6,930 nt of DNA from Rhodoferax sp. GTDB taxonomy: Bacteria > Pseudomonadota > Gammaproteobacteria > Burkholderiales > Burkholderiaceae_C. Below are positions 5,493 to 6,930 of this stretch, in pieces. Under the pieces are notes generated by a model. The model was given only the letters and a program-made list of their open reading frames with translations. It was not told the DNA's origin and did not search any database. Where the stretch lies: the NCBI GenBank assembly GCA_030683195.1, contig JAUXQA010000010.1, positions 1 through 6,930 of the forward strand, in the 5' to 3' direction. Position 1 is the first letter of the stretch; each line of letters starts with the position of its first letter. The translations under genes and the position numbers were made by a program.

Positions 5493-5642
5493 ATGAATGA
5501 CCCCTACGTTTGTCACTTCGTGTACTGCACTGCCCCCCGAGGGGGTACAGCCTTGTTTGGGGCGGCCCGGCGCCGCGGCATGGCTATGACCCCTGCGTTC
5601 ATCCCGTTGTGTAACGCACTGCCCTCCGGCGCGGCGGCATGA
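5493..5642 (+). CDS. Candidate 49-codon small ORF linking lptB to rpoN
   Basis: The frame begins with ATG at 5493, directly after the lptB TAG (TAGATG). It runs without a stop through the whole spacer and ends with TGA at 5640-5642, which overlaps the rpoN ATG as ATGA. The product would begin MNDPYVCHFVYCTAPRGG and end NALPSGAAA. I recognise no domain, signal or membrane helix. Most of the sequence is the duplicated GC-rich repeat described separately. The two copies are offset by 89 bases and so read in different phases, which argues against a selected protein. The geometry would still let ribosomes leaving lptB reinitiate and arrive at rpoN, whose own Shine-Dalgarno sequence is poor. It may be a coupling frame rather than a functional peptide. 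Confidence 0.25.
   Translation: MNDPYVCHFVYCTAPRGGTALFGAARRRGMAMTPAFIPLCNALPSGAAA
5497..5582. repeat. GC-rich intergenic repeat, long copy (A)
   Basis: Starts ATGACCCCTACGTTTGTCAC and contains GCACTGCCCCCC, a CCCCC-CGA-GGGGG hairpin (5533-5545), GGGGCGGCCCGG and a terminal CGGCGCCGCGGCATG. An outer TGTAC (5521-5525) can pair with GTACA (5545-5549) around the inner stem, giving a bulged palindrome. From memory, strings of this type are scattered between genes in Comamonadaceae; this needs a search. It fills the first half of the lptB-rpoN spacer. Confidence 0.65.
5586..5641. repeat. GC-rich intergenic repeat, short copy (B) ending in the rpoN start codon
   Basis: Its first 44 bases match copy A at 34 positions without gaps (my hand count), from ATGACCCCT to GCACTGCCC(T)CCGG. 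It then lacks about 30 bases containing the G-run and GGGGCGGCC segment. It resumes as CGGCGCGGCGGCATG, differing from the end of copy A (CGGCGCCGCGGCATG) at one base. The final ATG is the rpoN start codon, so the repeat supplies the immediate 5' context of rpoN. Confidence 0.65.
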
Positions 5643-6930
5643 AGCAAGGCCTGTCCCTCCGGGTATCCCAGCACCTGGCGCTCACGCCGCAGTTGCAGCA
5701 GTCGATCCGGCTGTTGCAGTTGTCGACCCTGGAGCTCAGCCAGGAGGTGGACCAGATGCTGGATGACAACCCGTTTCTGGAGCAGAGCGCCGACGAGGTG
5801 CCGCGCGAGGAGTTTGGTCTGGCGCAGTCAGACACCCCCGTTCGCACGGAAGATCTGGATGTTGAATTTGCTGCTAAGTCAGTAGCAGACTATGCAACGG
5901 AAACAAGGGTTAGCAACGATAGCGATGCCGAAGCCTCGCCGCTCTCTTCTGATGACGTTCAAAGCTGGGATGGTGACGGCAGCGCATCACTGGCCCCCGA
6001 TGACAGCGAGTGGGGCGGCGAAGCGCGTGCGCACGGCAACAACCTCGGCGGCGATGAAGACACCGATGTGACCGAGATGGCCCGGGGCCAGGTGTCGCTG
6101 ACCAGCTTTTTGCACACCCAGGCGCTGGCGCTGCGCCTGGGCGCCGAAGATCGCGCGGCCCTGCAGTTTTTGATCGAGTCGCTCAATGACGACGGCTACC
6201 TGGAAGACTCACTGCAGTCCCTGGCTGAAGGGCTGGCGGGCAGCTATGAGGCGCAAATCGAGCCGCTGGTGCACCACTTCACTGTGGCTTTGGGGTTGCT
6301 GCAAAGCCTGGAGCCGGTGGGCGTGGGGGCACGCCACCTGGCGGAGTGCCTGAGCTTGCAACTTAATGCTTTGCTGCGACTTGCTGGGCAAGAGCCTGAA
6401 CGTCTGGCGACCCTCAGAGTAGCGCTGCGCATTTGTGCTCAACCCATGGATTTGCTGGCCCGGCGCGACATCAAGCGCCTGGTGCAGTTGTGCGCGGCGC
6501 CAGACGCCGCCGTGCGCGAAGCCATCACGCTCATTGGCCGTCTGGAGCCCAAGCCGGGCCGGCGTTTTGTGGATGTGGAGCGCAATGTGGTGCTGCCCGA
6601 TGTGCTGGTGGTGCAGGTGGGCAAGGGCCCGCAAGCCAAGTTTCAGGTGCGCCTCAACGCCGATGTCATGCCGCGCCTGCGGGTGCATGACATCTACGCC
6701 AATGCGCTCAAGCAGCACAAGAGTGGGGGAAGTGAAGCGTCCAACTACGCAGCCTTGCAGCAGCGGCTGCAGGAAGCGCGCTGGTTTATCAAAAACATCC
6801 AGCAGCGCTTTGACACCATTTTGCGGGTCAGCAACGCCATCGTGGAGCGTCAAAAGAGCTTCTTCCAGCATGGTGAGTTGGCCATGCGCCCCATGGTGCT
6901 GCGCGAGATTGCGGACGAGTTGGGCCTGCA
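5639..6930 (+). CDS. rpoN: RNA polymerase sigma-54 factor RpoN (3' end off window)
   Basis: Alternative sigma factor that recognises -24/-12 promoters and needs ATP-dependent enhancer-binding proteins to open DNA; it typically controls nitrogen use, motility and carbon metabolism. The frame is open for 430 codons to the right edge. Region I (about 1-50) is MKQGLSLRVSQHLALTPQLQ followed by QSIRLLQLSTLEL, nearly the E. coli start, so the ATG is secure although no good Shine-Dalgarno sequence precedes it (CGGCGCGGCGGC). Region II (about 51-147) is acidic and variable. Region III, which binds core polymerase, begins near GQVSLTSFLHTQALALRLG at 150 and includes SLNDDGYLED at 181-190 and LEPVGVGARHLAECL. 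The later part includes RLEPKPGRRF, EARWFIKNIQQRFDTILRV and QKSFFQHGELAMRPMVLREI. The helix-turn-helix and the C-terminal RpoN box are off the window. Its ATG overlaps the stop of a small upstream frame. Confidence 0.97.
   Translation, partial: MKQGLSLRVSQHLALTPQLQQSIRLLQLSTLELSQEVDQMLDDNPFLEQSADEVPREEFGLAQSDTPVRTEDLDVEFAAKSVADYATETRVSNDSDAEASPLSSDDVQSWDGDGSASLAPDDSEWGGEARAHGNNLGGDEDTDVTEMARGQVSLTSFLHTQALALRLGAEDRAALQFLIESLNDDGYLEDSLQSLAEGLAGSYEAQIEPLVHHFTVALGLLQSLEPVGVGARHLAECLSLQLNALLRLAGQEPERLATLRVALRICAQPMDLLARRDIKRLVQLCAAPDAAVREAITLIGRLEPKPGRRFVDVERNVVLPDVLVVQVGKGPQAKFQVRLNADVMPRLRVHDIYANALKQHKSGGSEASNYAALQQRLQEARWFIKNIQQRFDTILRVSNAIVERQKSFFQHGELAMRPMVLREIADELGL
5871..5888. repeat. Small palindrome in an AT-richer patch of rpoN region II
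   Basis: CTGCTA (5871-5876) is the reverse complement of TAGCAG (5883-5888), with a six-base loop. The surrounding 70 bases 5851-5920 have 30 G/C by hand count, clearly lower than the flanking rpoN sequence. It stays in frame and encodes part of the variable acidic linker (VEFAAKSVADYATETR). It could be a remnant of a small inserted repeat or simply drift. Confidence 0.35.

Noticed and set aside
4506..5516. Minus-strand open frame (336 codons) opposite lptA/lptB
   Set aside because: Antisense to the Walker A, signature and Walker B coding regions of lptB; no family resemblance and no start context.
5533..5545. CCCCC-CGA-GGGGG hairpin as an intrinsic terminator after lptB
   Set aside because: The stem is only five pairs and the following bases (TACAGCCTTG) are not a T run; better explained as part of the repeat.
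1..6930. tRNA or rRNA genes, CRISPR arrays, insertion sequences, prophage or toxin-antitoxin genes
   Set aside because: I looked for cloverleaf-like stretches, regularly spaced long repeats, transposase motifs and terminal inverted repeats by eye and saw none. The coding content is housekeeping throughout.

Overview
The window reads as an ordinary chromosomal segment of a GC-rich betaproteobacterium. It is most likely from Burkholderiales, family Comamonadaceae (Rhodoferax/Polaromonas-like). This rests on the protein character, the SPOR-protein gene directly after argS, the promoter style (TAAAAT and TACAAT -10 boxes close to start codons), and a C/G-rich intergenic repeat that resembles a type I recall from that family. 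No database search was possible, so the taxonomic call is inference.

Layout, left to right. (1) Minus strand, 671 to 1: the N-terminal two thirds or so of a di-haem cytochrome c peroxidase (CcpA/MauG family) made as a lipoprotein; its 3' end lies off the left edge. (2) A 147-base divergent intergenic region (672-818) with a 3.7-copy, 11-bp tandem repeat and a promoter whose -10 box lies very close to the argS start codon. (3) Plus strand, argS (arginyl-tRNA synthetase), then a single-pass SPOR-domain protein (FtsN-like), then dsbA (periplasmic thiol oxidase), spaced as a likely operon. (4) A 162-base gap (3910-4071) with a weak terminator-like hairpin, an imperfect repeat pair and a candidate promoter. 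(5) lptA, lptB and rpoN (sigma-54), the last cut by the right edge. rpoN has no stop inside the window and is open for 430 codons.

Functionally the window combines translation (argS), envelope and division (SPOR protein, DsbA, LptA/LptB lipopolysaccharide export), peroxide detoxification (peroxidase) and global transcription (RpoN). The lptA-lptB-rpoN order is a classic conserved proteobacterial cluster. lptC and kdsC, often just upstream of lptA, are not here; dsbA takes that place.

The most unusual structure is between lptB and rpoN. Two diverged copies of a GC-rich repeat fill the spacer, and the second copy runs into the rpoN start codon. The same spacer is one uninterrupted 49-codon reading frame. 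It begins immediately after the lptB stop codon and ends with a TGA overlapping the rpoN ATG, so ribosomes could in principle pass from lptA to rpoN by coupled reinitiation. No clear new defence, mobile or biosynthetic system is visible. The interest is in regulatory and repeat architecture around housekeeping genes.
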